This document shows, one piece after another, positions 1 through 9,066 of a DNA stretch of 64,000 nt. How positions within the stretch are numbered: the stretch's first letter is position 1; each line of letters begins with the position of its first letter. A model generated the notes under the pieces. That model worked only from the letters and a program-made list of their open reading frames with translations. It was not told the DNA's origin and did no database searches. Both the position numbers and the translations under genes were made by a program. This DNA comes from Clostridioides difficile_D (GTDB lineage Bacteria; Bacillota; Clostridia; Peptostreptococcales; Peptostreptococcaceae). The DNA lies in contig OX244046.1 in the NCBI GenBank assembly GCA_945861085.1, positions 868,001 to 932,000 on the forward strand, given 5' to 3'.

Positions 1-29
1 ATACGACAAAACTAGTTAAATTTCATTGA

Positions 30-54
30 AGGAATAGAAATACAATTATAGAAT
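30..54 (+). promoter_or_regulatory. Candidate sigma-H promoter of the spoIIA operon
   Basis: The sequence shows AGGAATA at 30-36, then 11 bases, then ATAGAAT at 48-54. This fits the Bacillus sigma-H pattern (RnAGGAwWW, 11-12 bases, RnnGAAT) in both boxes and in spacing. Transcription would start about 10 bases further on, roughly 40 bases before the spoIIAA start. spoIIA operons are known sigma-H targets, so the position supports the call. Confidence 0.7.
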
Positions 55-101
55 TGATTAAAAGTTACTATTTTTACAAAACTATTGAAGGAGGGATTTT
101 G

Positions 102-437
102 ATGGTAAATTATTCCTTAGAACATAAGAATCTATACATAGAATTTATGTGCTCAGAACTAGACCACCATGTAGCCAATGAAATAAGGGAAGAAATAGAT
201 AACTTATTAAGTGTAAATCAAGTTAAAAATGTTGTATTTAATTTTGAAAATATTAATTTTATGGATTCTTCAGGTATAGGTGTCATCATAGGTAGATATA
301 AAAAGATTTCTAATGAAGGGGGACGAGTTTCAGTAATTAATATAAGTTCACGAGTTAAGAAGATTTTTGATTTATCTGGGTTAAATAAAATTATTGGCAT
401 TTATGATACGTATGAAGAAGCTCTAAGTTCTTTGTAG
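102..437 (+). CDS. spoIIAA: Anti-sigma-F factor antagonist SpoIIAA
   Basis: This 111-residue STAS-domain protein releases sigma-F from the anti-sigma factor SpoIIAB in the forespore. The conserved loop MDSSGIGVIIGR (residues 54-65) contains the serine that SpoIIAB phosphorylates, probably the second Ser of the pair. The ATG at 102 lies 5-6 bases after a GGAGGG ribosome binding site. An in-frame extension to position 54 is possible but has no binding site and makes the protein longer than its family. It is the first gene of the spoIIAA-spoIIAB-sigF operon, with 13 bases to the next start. Confidence 0.96.
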   Translation: MVNYSLEHKNLYIEFMCSELDHHVANEIREEIDNLLSVNQVKNVVFNFENINFMDSSGIGVIIGRYKKISNEGGRVSVINISSRVKKIFDLSGLNKIIGIYDTYEEALSSL

Positions 438-450
438 GGAGGAGTATGTG

Positions 451-879
451 ATGAATAATATTATGGAAGTTAAATTTTCGGCAATATCTGAAAATGAAAG
501 TTTAGCAAGAGTTATAGTAGCATCCTTTGCAGCTAAGTTAGACCCAACAGTAGATGAATTAGTAGATATAAAAACTGCTGTCTCTGAGGCTGTTACAAAT
601 GCTATAATACATGGATATGAAGAAGACAGTTCTAAGTTTGTTTTCTTAAGATGTGAGATAGAAGGAAATACTATAAAGATTATAGTTGAAGATGAAGGGT
701 ATGGAATAGAAAATGTGGAGAAGGCAATGGAACCACTTTATACATCAAAACCAGAACTTGATAGATCAGGAATGGGATTCACAGTAATGAAAAGCTTTAT
801 GGACGATGTAGAGGTAAGTTCTGTAAAAGATAATGGGACTAGAATTGAAATGACTAAAAAAATAAATGTGCCTAAATAA
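451..879 (+). CDS. spoIIAB: Anti-sigma-F factor and serine kinase SpoIIAB
   Basis: SpoIIAB holds sigma-F inactive before septation and phosphorylates SpoIIAA. The 142-residue protein is a single GHKL ATPase domain: N box EAVTNAIIHGY near residues 47-57, G1 box VEDEGYGI and G2 box RSGMGFTVM. Length is typical for the family. The ATG at 451 follows GGGAGGAG; a GTG one codon earlier also exists but is too close to it. It is the middle gene of the spoIIA operon. Confidence 0.96.
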   Translation: MNNIMEVKFSAISENESLARVIVASFAAKLDPTVDELVDIKTAVSEAVTNAIIHGYEEDSSKFVFLRCEIEGNTIKIIVEDEGYGIENVEKAMEPLYTSKPELDRSGMGFTVMKSFMDDVEVSSVKDNGTRIEMTKKINVPK

Positions 880-901
880 AGTCCAAAAGTGAGGTTTTAT
901 T

Positions 902-1666
902 ATGGAAGTAACTGTTGCCAGAGAAGAAAAAAAACCTCTTCTTAGTCATGAAGAGACTCTAGAACTTATTGAAAAAGTTCAAAATGGAGATGAAGAGGCA
1001 AAGGAAATATTAATATCAAGCAATTTAGGTCTAGTTAGGAGCGTTGTATCTAGATTTTTAAATATAGGATATGATAGAGAAGATTTATTTCAGTTAGGTT
1101 CTATAGGCTTAATAAAATCAATATATAAATTTGACCCAAAATTTAATGTAAAATTCTCTACTTATGCAGTACCAATGATTTTAGGTGAAATAAAGAGATA
1201 CTTAAGAGATGATGGTATGATAAAAGTATCAAGGTCTTTAAAGCAAATAGCTGTAAAGGCAAAGATGGAAAGTGAAGCTTTAACTAAAAAATTAGGTAGA
1301 GAACCGAGTATAGAAGAATTAGCTAAAGCAATAGATGTAGAAAAAGAAGATTTAGTAATGGCTATGGAAGCTAATTTCAACGTTGAGTATTTGCAAGGAG
1401 TTATTCATGAAGAGGAAGGTTCTCCAATATGTCTTATTGATAAAATAAGCATGAAAGGAGAAAGTGAAGAAGAAAAAGTAGTGGATAATATATTGTTAAA
1501 AGACATACTTGGAAGATTAGATAAGAGAGAACGCCAAATAATAGTTCTCAGATACTTTGAAGATATGACTCAAAGTGAAATAGGAGAAATGCTTAATATA
1601 TCACAGGTTCAAGTATCTAGGATAGAGAAAAAAGTGTTATCTAAGTTAAAAGAATATATATCATGA
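902..1666 (+). CDS. sigF: RNA polymerase forespore sigma factor SigF
   Basis: This 254-residue sigma-70 family factor directs the first forespore-specific transcription. Region 2 is visible around YDREDLFQLGSIGLI and the RYLRDDG segment, region 3 around SRSLKQIA, and region 4 as ERQIIVLRYF followed by a helix-turn-helix with SQVQVSRIEKK. Gene order with spoIIAA and spoIIAB is the canonical one. The ATG at 902 follows a GTGAGG site. A terminator-like hairpin lies about 130 bases after the stop. Confidence 0.97.
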   Translation: MEVTVAREEKKPLLSHEETLELIEKVQNGDEEAKEILISSNLGLVRSVVSRFLNIGYDREDLFQLGSIGLIKSIYKFDPKFNVKFSTYAVPMILGEIKRYLRDDGMIKVSRSLKQIAVKAKMESEALTKKLGREPSIEELAKAIDVEKEDLVMAMEANFNVEYLQGVIHEEEGSPICLIDKISMKGESEEEKVVDNILLKDILGRLDKRERQIIVLRYFEDMTQSEIGEMLNISQVQVSRIEKKVLSKLKEYIS

Positions 1667-1792
1667 GAGTACTTATGATATGTAGAATAACAAGGATGTG
1701 TAGAATAACAAAAAATAATAAAGGTATTACTAAAATAAGTTGTAATAACTTTTTATGTTAAGTTTTTAAATTATTAATAAAAAATAATAAAA

Positions 1793-1852
1793 ATAAGGTG
1801 TCTTTATGAGAAAATAGAATTTTTCTTTATCAGGCATCTTTTTTATTTTTTG
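1793..1852 (+). terminator. Rho-independent terminator after sigF
   Basis: AAGGTGTC at 1795-1802 pairs (with G-U pairs) with GGCATCTT at 1833-1840, followed by a T-rich run. It separates the spoIIA and spoVA operons. Confidence 0.65.
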
Positions 1853-1932
1853 ACAAAACTTTAAACAGTCAAAATAAATAATAGGTTTATTTTTTTTAAA
1901 TTAACAAATAATACTTTAGAGAGGTGTTTAGT

Positions 1933-2370
1933 ATGGATAAAAATTATAAAAAATATGTAGACCAAATAAGCCCAAAACCTACATATTTAAAAAACTATAC
2001 ACTTGCATTTATTGTAGGTGGAATTATTTGTATGATAGGGCAAGCAATAAATGATTTATACATGAAAGTAGGAGGTCTTGATAAATTAGGTGCTAGTTCT
2101 GCAACATCAATAACACTAATATTTATAGGGGCATTTTTAACTGGGCTAGGAGTTTATGACCTAATAGGAAAAAGAGCTGGAGCTGGTTCTATAATTCCAA
2201 TAACAGGTTTTGCTAACTCTATAGTATCTCCAGCAATGGAGTATAAAAGAGAAGGTTATGTGTTAGGTGTAGGTGCAAACCTATTTAAAATTGCAGGGCC
2301 AGTTTTAGTTTATGGTATAGGCTCTTCTATTTTATGTGGAATTATTTATTATATTTTTAAGGTGTTTTAG
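1933..2370 (+). CDS. spoVAC: Stage V sporulation protein AC
   Basis: SpoVAC is an inner forespore membrane protein of the SpoVA channel that moves dipicolinic acid into the spore and out during germination; in Bacillus it acts as a mechanosensitive channel. The 145-residue product has several hydrophobic segments (near residues 22-40, 57-76 and 120-142) with glycine-rich turns typical of the SpoVAC/SpoVAEB family. The start at 1933 follows GAGAGGTG; an upstream GTG at 1924 overlaps this site. It begins a compact three-gene spoVAC-AD-AE cluster, the minimal clostridial set. Confidence 0.93.
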   Translation: MDKNYKKYVDQISPKPTYLKNYTLAFIVGGIICMIGQAINDLYMKVGGLDKLGASSATSITLIFIGAFLTGLGVYDLIGKRAGAGSIIPITGFANSIVSPAMEYKREGYVLGVGANLFKIAGPVLVYGIGSSILCGIIYYIFKVF

Positions 2371-2525
2371 AGGAGTTTTATTTAATTTAAATTTTATTAA
2401 TTACAAAGAAGCTATAAAAGTTAAAGAATAACTATGAAAGTAGTTAATTAGACAATAAACATGCAGATTTTAATTAATATTAAAAAGTTAAATAGTAAAA
2501 TGCAAAATTAAAAAGGTGTGAAAAT

Positions 2526-3539
2526 ATGAAAAATAAAAGAATTGGAAAAAGAACAGTCAAGTTAGAAAATAAACCAACAATAATATCAACTGGAACTATA
2601 GTTGGTCCTAAGGAAGGTGAAGGACCACTAAAGGATTATTTTGATATGATTATGACTGACGATTTATATGGTGAAAAAACTTGGGAATTAGCTGAAAGTA
2701 AAATGGTAGAGACTGCATCTCAAAAAGCTATACAAAAGGCAGGAAAGAAACTGACAGATGTAAATTATATGCTAGGTGGAGATTTAATAAATCAAATAGT
2801 ACCAGCATCATTTGCAGCAAGAGAATTAGCTATTCCATTTTTAGGTATATATGGAGCTTGTTCTACAATGGCAGAAGGTCTTTGTATAGGTTCTATGCTT
2901 ATAGATGGTGGTTTTGCAGATTTAGTACTATCAGGTACATCAAGCCATTATTGTACAGCAGAAAGACAGTTTAGATTTCCACTAGAACTTGGAAATCAAA
3001 AGCCAATGACAGCTCAATGGACAGTTACAGGAGCAGGAAGTGTATTATTAGCTTCTAATGGAGAAGGTCCAAAGGTGAAGTATGTTACAGTTGGTAAAGT
3101 AATAGATAAAGGTATTGATGATGGTAATAATATGGGACCAGCTATGGCTCCAGCAGCAATAGATACCATATATTCTTATTTTGAAGACACGAATGATGAC
3201 CCAAATAGCTTTGATATAATTGCTACTGGAGATTTAGGTACTCTTGGAAAGCAGATAACAGAAGACTTTTTAAAAGAAAAGGGCGTAGATATATCAAAAT
3301 GTTATACTGACTGTGGTATAGAAATGTTTAATCTTAAAGAACAAGATGTCCATTGTGGTGGAAGTGGGTGTGGATGTTCAGCTACAGTATTTGCAGGATA
3401 TATATATGAGAAGTTGAGAAAAAAAGAATTTAACAAAGTAATGCTTGTATCAACAGGAGCACTACTTTCACCAACAAGTACACTACAAAAGCAGACAATA
3501 CCATGTGTTGCACATGCAGTAGTAATAGTAAACGAGTAG
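2526..3539 (+). CDS. spoVAD: Stage V sporulation protein AD
   Basis: SpoVAD is the soluble, membrane-associated dipicolinate-binding subunit of the SpoVA complex. The 337-residue protein has the thiolase-like (FabH/KAS III) fold; the segment LGIYGACSTMAEGL carries the conserved nucleophile-region cysteine. Its length matches the family. The ATG at 2526 follows AAAAGGTGTG. The gap of about 155 bases from spoVAC is AT-rich with no clear terminator, so co-transcription is likely. Confidence 0.95.
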   Translation: MKNKRIGKRTVKLENKPTIISTGTIVGPKEGEGPLKDYFDMIMTDDLYGEKTWELAESKMVETASQKAIQKAGKKLTDVNYMLGGDLINQIVPASFAARELAIPFLGIYGACSTMAEGLCIGSMLIDGGFADLVLSGTSSHYCTAERQFRFPLELGNQKPMTAQWTVTGAGSVLLASNGEGPKVKYVTVGKVIDKGIDDGNNMGPAMAPAAIDTIYSYFEDTNDDPNSFDIIATGDLGTLGKQITEDFLKEKGVDISKCYTDCGIEMFNLKEQDVHCGGSGCGCSATVFAGYIYEKLRKKEFNKVMLVSTGALLSPTSTLQKQTIPCVAHAVVIVNE

Positions 3540-3551
3540 GAAGTGATATAT

Positions 3552-3914
3552 ATGTTAATGGACTATGTAAGAGTATTTATTGTAGGTGGAATTATATGTT
3601 TAATAGCCCAAGTAATGATGGATTATTTTAAAATGCAAACTCCATATGTTATGGTAACATATGTAACAACTGGTGTAGTTTTAACTTTTCTAGGTCTTTA
3701 CGAGCCATTAGTTAAGTTTGCATCAGCAGGTGCAACAGTTCCTATAATAGGATTTGGTTATTCACTTGCTAAAGGGGTAATAAAGTCAATTCAAAGTGAT
3801 GGATTTTTAGGTATTTTTCTAGGAGGTACAACTGCTACAGCTGGTGGAATAGCCGCAGCTATATTTTTTGGCTATCTTATGTCAGTAGTATTTACTCCAA
3901 AAGCAAAACCATAA
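3552..3914 (+). CDS. spoVAE: Stage V sporulation protein AE (SpoVAEB type)
   Basis: This 120-residue hydrophobic protein of the SpoVAC/SpoVAEB family completes the dipicolinate channel. Membrane segments lie near residues 6-24, 35-53 and 85-112, and the motif GAGATVPIIGFG-like (SAGATVPIIGFGY here) is characteristic. The ATG at 3552 is 8 bases after AGGAAG, which overlaps the spoVAD stop; ATG 3558 and GTG 3543 are less well placed. The near-overlap indicates translational coupling with spoVAD. Confidence 0.92.
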   Translation: MLMDYVRVFIVGGIICLIAQVMMDYFKMQTPYVMVTYVTTGVVLTFLGLYEPLVKFASAGATVPIIGFGYSLAKGVIKSIQSDGFLGIFLGGTTATAGGIAAAIFFGYLMSVVFTPKAKP

Positions 3915-3960
3915 ATATAAATTAATAGAATAATAAATTTTTCAAATAATAACTTTTTAT

Positions 3961-3999
3961 AAAATAGGTAGATATCTTTTAGATTCTACCTATTTTTTA
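3961..3999 (+). terminator. Terminator after spoVAE
   Basis: AAAATAGGTAG at 3961 pairs with CTACCTATTTT, followed by Ts. It is a strong intrinsic terminator ending the spoVA operon. Confidence 0.85.
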
Positions 4000-4006
4000 T
4001 ATAAAG

Positions 4007-4014
4007 AAACGTTT
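4007..4014. promoter_or_regulatory. AAACGTTT palindrome, candidate LacI-type operator
   Basis: A perfect 8-base palindrome with a central CG lies 13 bases before a TTGACA -35-like box (4027-4032) and 83 bases before the LacI-family gene. LacI-family regulators favour CG-centred palindromes, so autoregulation is plausible. CcpA could also bind a site like this. Confidence 0.45.
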
Positions 4015-4096
4015 ACATAATTGAAGTTGACAATTATTTACAATATAGTGTAGTATTATATTATCAAAATAAAATGAAGTGAAGTAGGGGATAAAG

Positions 4097-5113
4097 ATGG
4101 TAACTATTAAAGATATTGCAAGGAATCTAGGTATCAGTTATTCAACCGTTTCTAGGTGCTTAAACAATAATCCTAATGTATCTGAAAAAACAAAAAAGAA
4201 AGTAGTAGAAGAGGCAAATAGGCTAGGGTTCCATTTTAATGTAAATGCAAGAAATTTGGCAAAAAAAGAAACCAACAGAATAGGGGTAATCTTTTCAAAT
4301 AATTTTAATCACCAAGATACTAGAAAATTTTTTAGTGATATAATGGATAGTTCTATAAATTCTATTGAGACTAATAAATACGATTTTATAATACAACCTA
4401 ATAATAATATTAGTGGGGATAGTAATGTATATAAAATGGTAAATGGACAAATGGTTGACGGATTAGTAATTGTGTCTCAATCAATAAAAAAAGAAGAGTA
4501 TGACTTTTTAAAAGACAATAATTTTCCACATGTATTTATATATTTTAAACCATCTTTTATAGGAGAAGTAGACAATTTCTTTTGGGACGATAATGTATAT
4601 GGAGGCTATATAGCTACTAAACATTTAATTGACCATGGTCATAAAGATATAATAACAGTAACCTCAGATGATAAGAGTTCAAAAATGCATGAAGATAGAA
4701 CTAAGGGATATTTGAATGCTATGGAAGAGGCAAATTTAAAGACTGAAGTTATTAAATCTAAAATGGATTTTGAATCTCAAGTTGGATTTCTAGAAAAACA
4801 TATTGATAAAATAAAAAAAGCTTCAGCTATATTTGTACAACAAGATGTACCAGCAATTTCTATAATACAAGAGTTAAAAACTACTTATGGTATAAATGTA
4901 CCAGAAGATATTTCTATAATAGGGTATAATAATATTGAATTAATATCATACTTTAGGTCACATTTATCAACAATAGATGACCCAAGAGAACAAGTTATAA
5001 AAAATGGAGTAGATAGTCTGGTAAATATAATAAATAAAAAGAGCACAGAACATATTCCAAGAAAACTATATCCAAGATTAATAATACGAAATAGTGTTAA
5101 AAGAATAAAATAG
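4097..5113 (+). CDS. LacI-family transcriptional regulator
   Basis: This 338-residue repressor-type protein has an N-terminal LacI helix-turn-helix (TIKDIARNLGISYSTVS, residues 3-19, followed by hinge residues) and a periplasmic-binding-protein-like ligand domain (about residues 60-335). Its ligand is not evident. It lies upstream of and parallel to a four-gene membrane/amidohydrolase operon starting at 5489 and is the obvious candidate for its regulator. The ATG at 4097 follows GTAGGGGATAA. A terminator-like hairpin follows the gene, so the downstream operon has its own promoter. Confidence 0.88.
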   Translation: MVTIKDIARNLGISYSTVSRCLNNNPNVSEKTKKKVVEEANRLGFHFNVNARNLAKKETNRIGVIFSNNFNHQDTRKFFSDIMDSSINSIETNKYDFIIQPNNNISGDSNVYKMVNGQMVDGLVIVSQSIKKEEYDFLKDNNFPHVFIYFKPSFIGEVDNFFWDDNVYGGYIATKHLIDHGHKDIITVTSDDKSSKMHEDRTKGYLNAMEEANLKTEVIKSKMDFESQVGFLEKHIDKIKKASAIFVQQDVPAISIIQELKTTYGINVPEDISIIGYNNIELISYFRSHLSTIDDPREQVIKNGVDSLVNIINKKSTEHIPRKLYPRLIIRNSVKRIK

Positions 5114-5193
5114 CAAGTTTTTAGGTATATAAACTGTATTAAAGATATTATAGTTTCTACAGAGTAATCTAGAAAATAATATAAATCAAAATA

Positions 5194-5234
5194 AAAAGGA
5201 GTAGGTGTATATCAGTACATTGTACTCCTTTATT
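5194..5234 (+). terminator. Terminator after LacI-family gene
   Basis: AAAGGAGTA at 5195-5203 pairs exactly with TACTCCTTT at 5223-5231, with an A/T-rich tail. The rest of the 375-base gap to 5489 is AT-rich; GTTTGCAT near 5317 is a possible half-operator, but no clear promoter was fixed. Confidence 0.65.
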
Positions 5235-5488
5235 TATTGAAAAAATCTTTATAAAATGAATAAATAATTTTATCCAATGGTTCAAAAATTATTATCTAAA
5301 TAATATAAATCAATAAATCGTTTGCATTTTATATCATGAATCTACAAAATATTCTTTTGATTCATAACTAAAAGTATATAAAAATGATGAATAAATATAT
5401 ATTATACATTATTAATGATAGGTTATATAATAAAATCACTAACAATTATATTATAAGAAAATTATAAAAATTACAAGGAGGTATAGAA

Positions 5489-6328
5489 ATGAAAGAAAAA
5501 GTAGGGATTAGAAACGCCATAATAGCATCTTTTATAATTACAATATTGGCAGAATTAATTGGTCCTATTTCATTTAAAGTTATGGGAATTAATGTAACTT
5601 TACTTAGTATACTATGGGCTATATTTATAGGGATGGCCGTTTCTCCTCATTTATTAGGGAGAGTTATACCAGCCTTAAAAAAGTTTATAGGGGATAATGA
5701 AATAAATGTGTCTCCATATTTGTTATCTTTAACACTATATCCATTAGGAATAATGTTTGGAATCAATGCAGGACCTAAAGTTGGTATATTACTTCAAGCA
5801 GGGCCAGCACTTTTACTACAAGAATTTGGTCATATGGGTACAATGTTGATAGCATTACCTGTGGGAGTAGCATTGGGTCTTGGAAGAAGTGCATTAGGTG
5901 GTACTTTTTCACTATGTCGTGACACAGCACTAGGAATTATTGGAGATAAGTACGGATTAAATTCACCAGAAGGTATAGGAACATTAGGAACTTATATAAG
6001 TGGTAGTATATTTGGAACATTATTATTCTCATTTTTAGCACCAGTTGGCGTGCTTTTAGGATTTCATCCATATGCTTTAGCAATGGCATCAGGAATGGGT
6101 AGTGGTTCAATGATGGGAGCTGCAACAGCATCATTAATGAATACTGTTCCACAGATGTCAGAACAGATTTTAGCATACTCAGCAACTAGTGGTTTGATTA
6201 CAGCTGTTACTGGAATATACATAGAATTATTTTTATCTTTACCAGTAGCCAATTATTATTATAGTAAAGTAGCTCCAATTATTGAAAGATTTAGAGGAAG
6301 AAAAACAAAAACGAGTAATGATTTATAA
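5489..6328 (+). CDS. DUF3100 family multi-pass membrane protein
   Basis: I recognise this 279-residue polytopic protein as DUF3100, a family of unknown function. About seven to eight hydrophobic segments are visible, separated by glycine-rich loops such as GLGRSALGGTFSLCRDT and SGMGSGSMMGAATAS, which look like substrate-path motifs of a transporter. The ATG at 5489 follows a perfect AAGGAGGT. It is followed after 14 bases by a second, smaller membrane protein and then by an M20 amidohydrolase. I infer that the two membrane proteins form an importer for the amidohydrolase substrate. Confidence 0.75.
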   Translation: MKEKVGIRNAIIASFIITILAELIGPISFKVMGINVTLLSILWAIFIGMAVSPHLLGRVIPALKKFIGDNEINVSPYLLSLTLYPLGIMFGINAGPKVGILLQAGPALLLQEFGHMGTMLIALPVGVALGLGRSALGGTFSLCRDTALGIIGDKYGLNSPEGIGTLGTYISGSIFGTLLFSFLAPVGVLLGFHPYALAMASGMGSGSMMGAATASLMNTVPQMSEQILAYSATSGLITAVTGIYIELFLSLPVANYYYSKVAPIIERFRGRKTKTSNDL

Positions 6329-6342
6329 AGGAGGATGTATAT

Positions 6343-6807
6343 ATGGAAAAAACGTTTAAGACTATTATGGAACAGATAAAAATAGTACTGTTTATATATA
6401 TTATTATTTGTTTTGGACAAATGATAGCACTTAAGACTCAGGCTCAAGATTTATTAATTGGAAGTATATCTGGATTTTTGTTAGTTATAATTGCTATTAT
6501 AATCAAGAATTTTGTTAAAAGACCTAATTTACCAGGTTTTGCATGGGCTACATTAGTTGCATTCGTCTTATCACTTCCAATATCTCCAGTGGGGGATATT
6601 ATAGCAACTAATGTAGGAAAAATCAATTTTATGTCTACAGTAACACCATTATTAGCTTTTGCAGGAATCTCTGTAGGTAACCAATTAGATATATTAAAGA
6701 CTTTGAGTTGGAAGTTAGTAGTCATATCATTTATAGTTATGACATCTACTTACTTTGGTTCTGCTTTTATATCTCAAACAGTTTTAAGATTAAATGGAAT
6801 GCTTTAA
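6343..6807 (+). CDS. Small four- to five-helix membrane protein, partner of DUF3100
   Basis: This 154-residue protein has hydrophobic segments near residues 13-30, 36-52, 65-82, 95-112 and 125-145. The motif PGFAWATL and the segment TPLLAFAGISVGNQLD recall half of a DUF340/LysO or anion-transporter-like fold, but I cannot name the family firmly. The ATG at 6343 follows AAAGGAGG. Tight spacing to the DUF3100 gene upstream and the M20 gene downstream suggests a two-subunit membrane transporter. Confidence 0.6.
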   Translation: MEKTFKTIMEQIKIVLFIYIIICFGQMIALKTQAQDLLIGSISGFLLVIIAIIIKNFVKRPNLPGFAWATLVAFVLSLPISPVGDIIATNVGKINFMSTVTPLLAFAGISVGNQLDILKTLSWKLVVISFIVMTSTYFGSAFISQTVLRLNGML

Positions 6808-6820
6808 GGAGGTAGTAAAT

Positions 6821-7966
6821 ATGAATGAATTAAAAGCAAAAATTAAAGAGGAAATAAAGTTATTATCTGAAGAGAAAAAGACATCATTTGAAAAAGTATC
6901 TGACTATTTATTTTCAAATCCAGAATTAGCATTTGAGGAGTATAAGTCACAAAAAGCATTATGTGATTTGTTAGAAGAAAATGGATTTAATGTAACTAAA
7001 GGTGTAGGAGGATTAGAGACATCTTTTGAAGCTGTTTATTCAAATGGTACTGATGGTAAAACAGTTGCTTTTCTAGCAGAGTATGATGCACTTCCAGGAA
7101 TGGGACATGCATGTGGACACAATATTATAGGTACAAGCTCTGCTGGTGCAGGTATCATATTAAAAGAAATAATGAAAAAACATAATATAGAAGGAACTGT
7201 AAAAGTTTTTGGAACACCTGCAGAAGAAAGAGTAGGTGGGAAAATAACTATGATTAAAGAGGGAGTATTTAATGGTGTAGATGCTGCATTAATTTTACAT
7301 CCAAGTGATGCTTCAATGCCTGATGACATATCGTTTGCTCAAGTTAATTTAAAATTTGATTTTAGTGGTAAGGCATCACACGCTGCTGCCTATCCTTGGG
7401 AAGGAAAAAGTGCATTAAGTGGAGTAATAGCATTGTTTAATAGTGTAAATAGCATGAGATTACATCTTAAAGATTATGCAAGAGTACACGGGATTATAAC
7501 TGATGGAGGTAGCATACATAATATAATTCCTGAAAAATCTACAGCAATATTTAATGTAAGAGCCTTAAGTATAGAGTACTTAAATGAAATTTGTGACATG
7601 CTTAAAAATTGTGCCAAAGGAGCTGCAATTTCTACTGGAACTAGTGTAGAAATAGTTCAATTAGATGAAATATATAAAGAAATTAAGAATGATTCAGAAT
7701 TAGTGAATATAGTTAGAGAAAATTTTGAAGTTTTAGGTGAGGATTATATTGAAAGAGATTTAAGCCAAGGTATTGGTTCAACTGATACTGGAAATTTAAC
7801 TCATGAGATACCTGCAATACAAGCATATATAAAATTAAAAGAAAATACTGCGACTCATACAGATGAATTTGCTGTTGCAGCTGGTGGTGAAGAAGGTAGA
7901 GTAGCACTTATAAAAGCAATTAAGGTGCTAACAATGTGTGGAGTAGATGTTTTGTATAGTAAATAA
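6821..7966 (+). CDS. M20 family amidohydrolase (AbgB-like)
   Basis: This 381-residue zinc metallohydrolase resembles p-aminobenzoyl-glutamate hydrolase subunit B and related amidases that split amide bonds of N-acyl amino acids. Metal-site motifs are visible: LAEYDALPGMGHACGHN (about residues 85-101), the EER triad (PAEERVGG) and the C-terminal GSTDTGNL; the dimerisation-domain HAAAYPWEGKSAL and GGSIHNIIPE are also typical. The ATG at 6821 follows AAGGAGGT; an upstream in-frame ATG at 6794 has no such site. It is third in the DUF3100 operon and presumably acts in the cytoplasm on the imported compound. Confidence 0.85.
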   Translation: MNELKAKIKEEIKLLSEEKKTSFEKVSDYLFSNPELAFEEYKSQKALCDLLEENGFNVTKGVGGLETSFEAVYSNGTDGKTVAFLAEYDALPGMGHACGHNIIGTSSAGAGIILKEIMKKHNIEGTVKVFGTPAEERVGGKITMIKEGVFNGVDAALILHPSDASMPDDISFAQVNLKFDFSGKASHAAAYPWEGKSALSGVIALFNSVNSMRLHLKDYARVHGIITDGGSIHNIIPEKSTAIFNVRALSIEYLNEICDMLKNCAKGAAISTGTSVEIVQLDEIYKEIKNDSELVNIVRENFEVLGEDYIERDLSQGIGSTDTGNLTHEIPAIQAYIKLKENTATHTDEFAVAAGGEEGRVALIKAIKVLTMCGVDVLYSK

Positions 7967-8009
7967 TATATAATTTTAAAATGTATTAAGAAAGGAAATT
8001 AGATTAGAC

Positions 8010-8945
8010 ATGATATTAAAACAAGTAATAGAGGTTTATGACATTTTAGATAAAGCAACTGCTAATGGAGAAGAAGTAAAAACTTATTTACAAGGTTATG
8101 GAGAGATAGATGTAACTGTAAAAGAATTGTCCTCAAGTAAGGGTTCAACAGATTTAGTCAAGCTTACAATTCCTGGCAAAAATGGAAAATCAAAAGGTGG
8201 AGATGCTCCTACTCTTGGTATTTTAGGTAGACTAGGAGGTATTGGAGCAAGACCAGAAGTAATAGGTTTTGTTTCAGATGGTGATGGAGCATTGGTAGCA
8301 ATTGCAGTTGCTGCTAAACTTTTAGATATGCAACAAAAAGGAGATGTATTAGATGGTGATGTTGTAATTTCAACTCATATTTGTCCAGATGCTCCAACTA
8401 AAGAACATTATCCTACACCTTTTATGGATTCTCCAATTGATATGATGACTATGAATGAAAATGAAGTTGATAATAGCTGTGATGCAATACTTTCTATAGA
8501 TACTACTAAAGGAAATAGAGTAATCAACAATAGAGGATTTGCAATATCGCCAACTGTTAAAGAAGGCTACATATTAAGAACTAGTGACAACCTTTTGGAT
8601 ATTATGCAGACTGTAACTGGAAAATCTCCATTTGTATTCCCTTTATCAATTCAAGATATAACACCATATGGAAATAATCTGTATCACTTAAATAGTATTT
8701 TACAGCCAGCAGTTGCTATAGATGCACCAGTAGTAGGAGTAGCGATTACTACAGAGATGCCTGTCGCTGGATGTGCTACAGGTGCAACTAATTTTAGTGA
8801 TTTAGATTCAGCTGGTAGATTTGCAATTGAAGTTGCCAAGCTATTTGGTAGAAATAAGTGTAACTTCTATGATAAAGAAGAGTGGGAAGAGCTTATTAAA
8901 AGATATGGAAAATTAAATAGATTTCAGACATTTGGTATACAGTAG
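8010..8945 (+). CDS. DUF1177 family protein
   Basis: This 311-residue protein matches what I know of DUF1177, a conserved family without an established function. It contains the motifs STHICPDAPTKEHYPTPFM, with several potential metal ligands, and GRLGGIGARPEV. DUF1177 genes often occur near peptidases and transporters, which fits its place after the M20 enzyme, 43 bases downstream. No signal peptide or membrane segment was seen. A terminator follows, so this closes the operon. Confidence 0.75.
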   Translation: MILKQVIEVYDILDKATANGEEVKTYLQGYGEIDVTVKELSSSKGSTDLVKLTIPGKNGKSKGGDAPTLGILGRLGGIGARPEVIGFVSDGDGALVAIAVAAKLLDMQQKGDVLDGDVVISTHICPDAPTKEHYPTPFMDSPIDMMTMNENEVDNSCDAILSIDTTKGNRVINNRGFAISPTVKEGYILRTSDNLLDIMQTVTGKSPFVFPLSIQDITPYGNNLYHLNSILQPAVAIDAPVVGVAITTEMPVAGCATGATNFSDLDSAGRFAIEVAKLFGRNKCNFYDKEEWEELIKRYGKLNRFQTFGIQ

Positions 8946-9066
8946 TTAGAAAAATATTAAGTTTATATAATTTGTGATACAACTATCTATAATATATAAA
9001 ACAACTAGGAATAAAATATTTAGTTAAAAACTTTAAAAATAAAATATTTATTTGTTTATATAAGAA

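Noticed and set aside
1853..1932. Sigma-G promoter before spoVAC
   Set aside because: spoVA operons are known sigma-G targets, but no -35/-10 pair with correct spacing could be picked with confidence in this AT-rich stretch.
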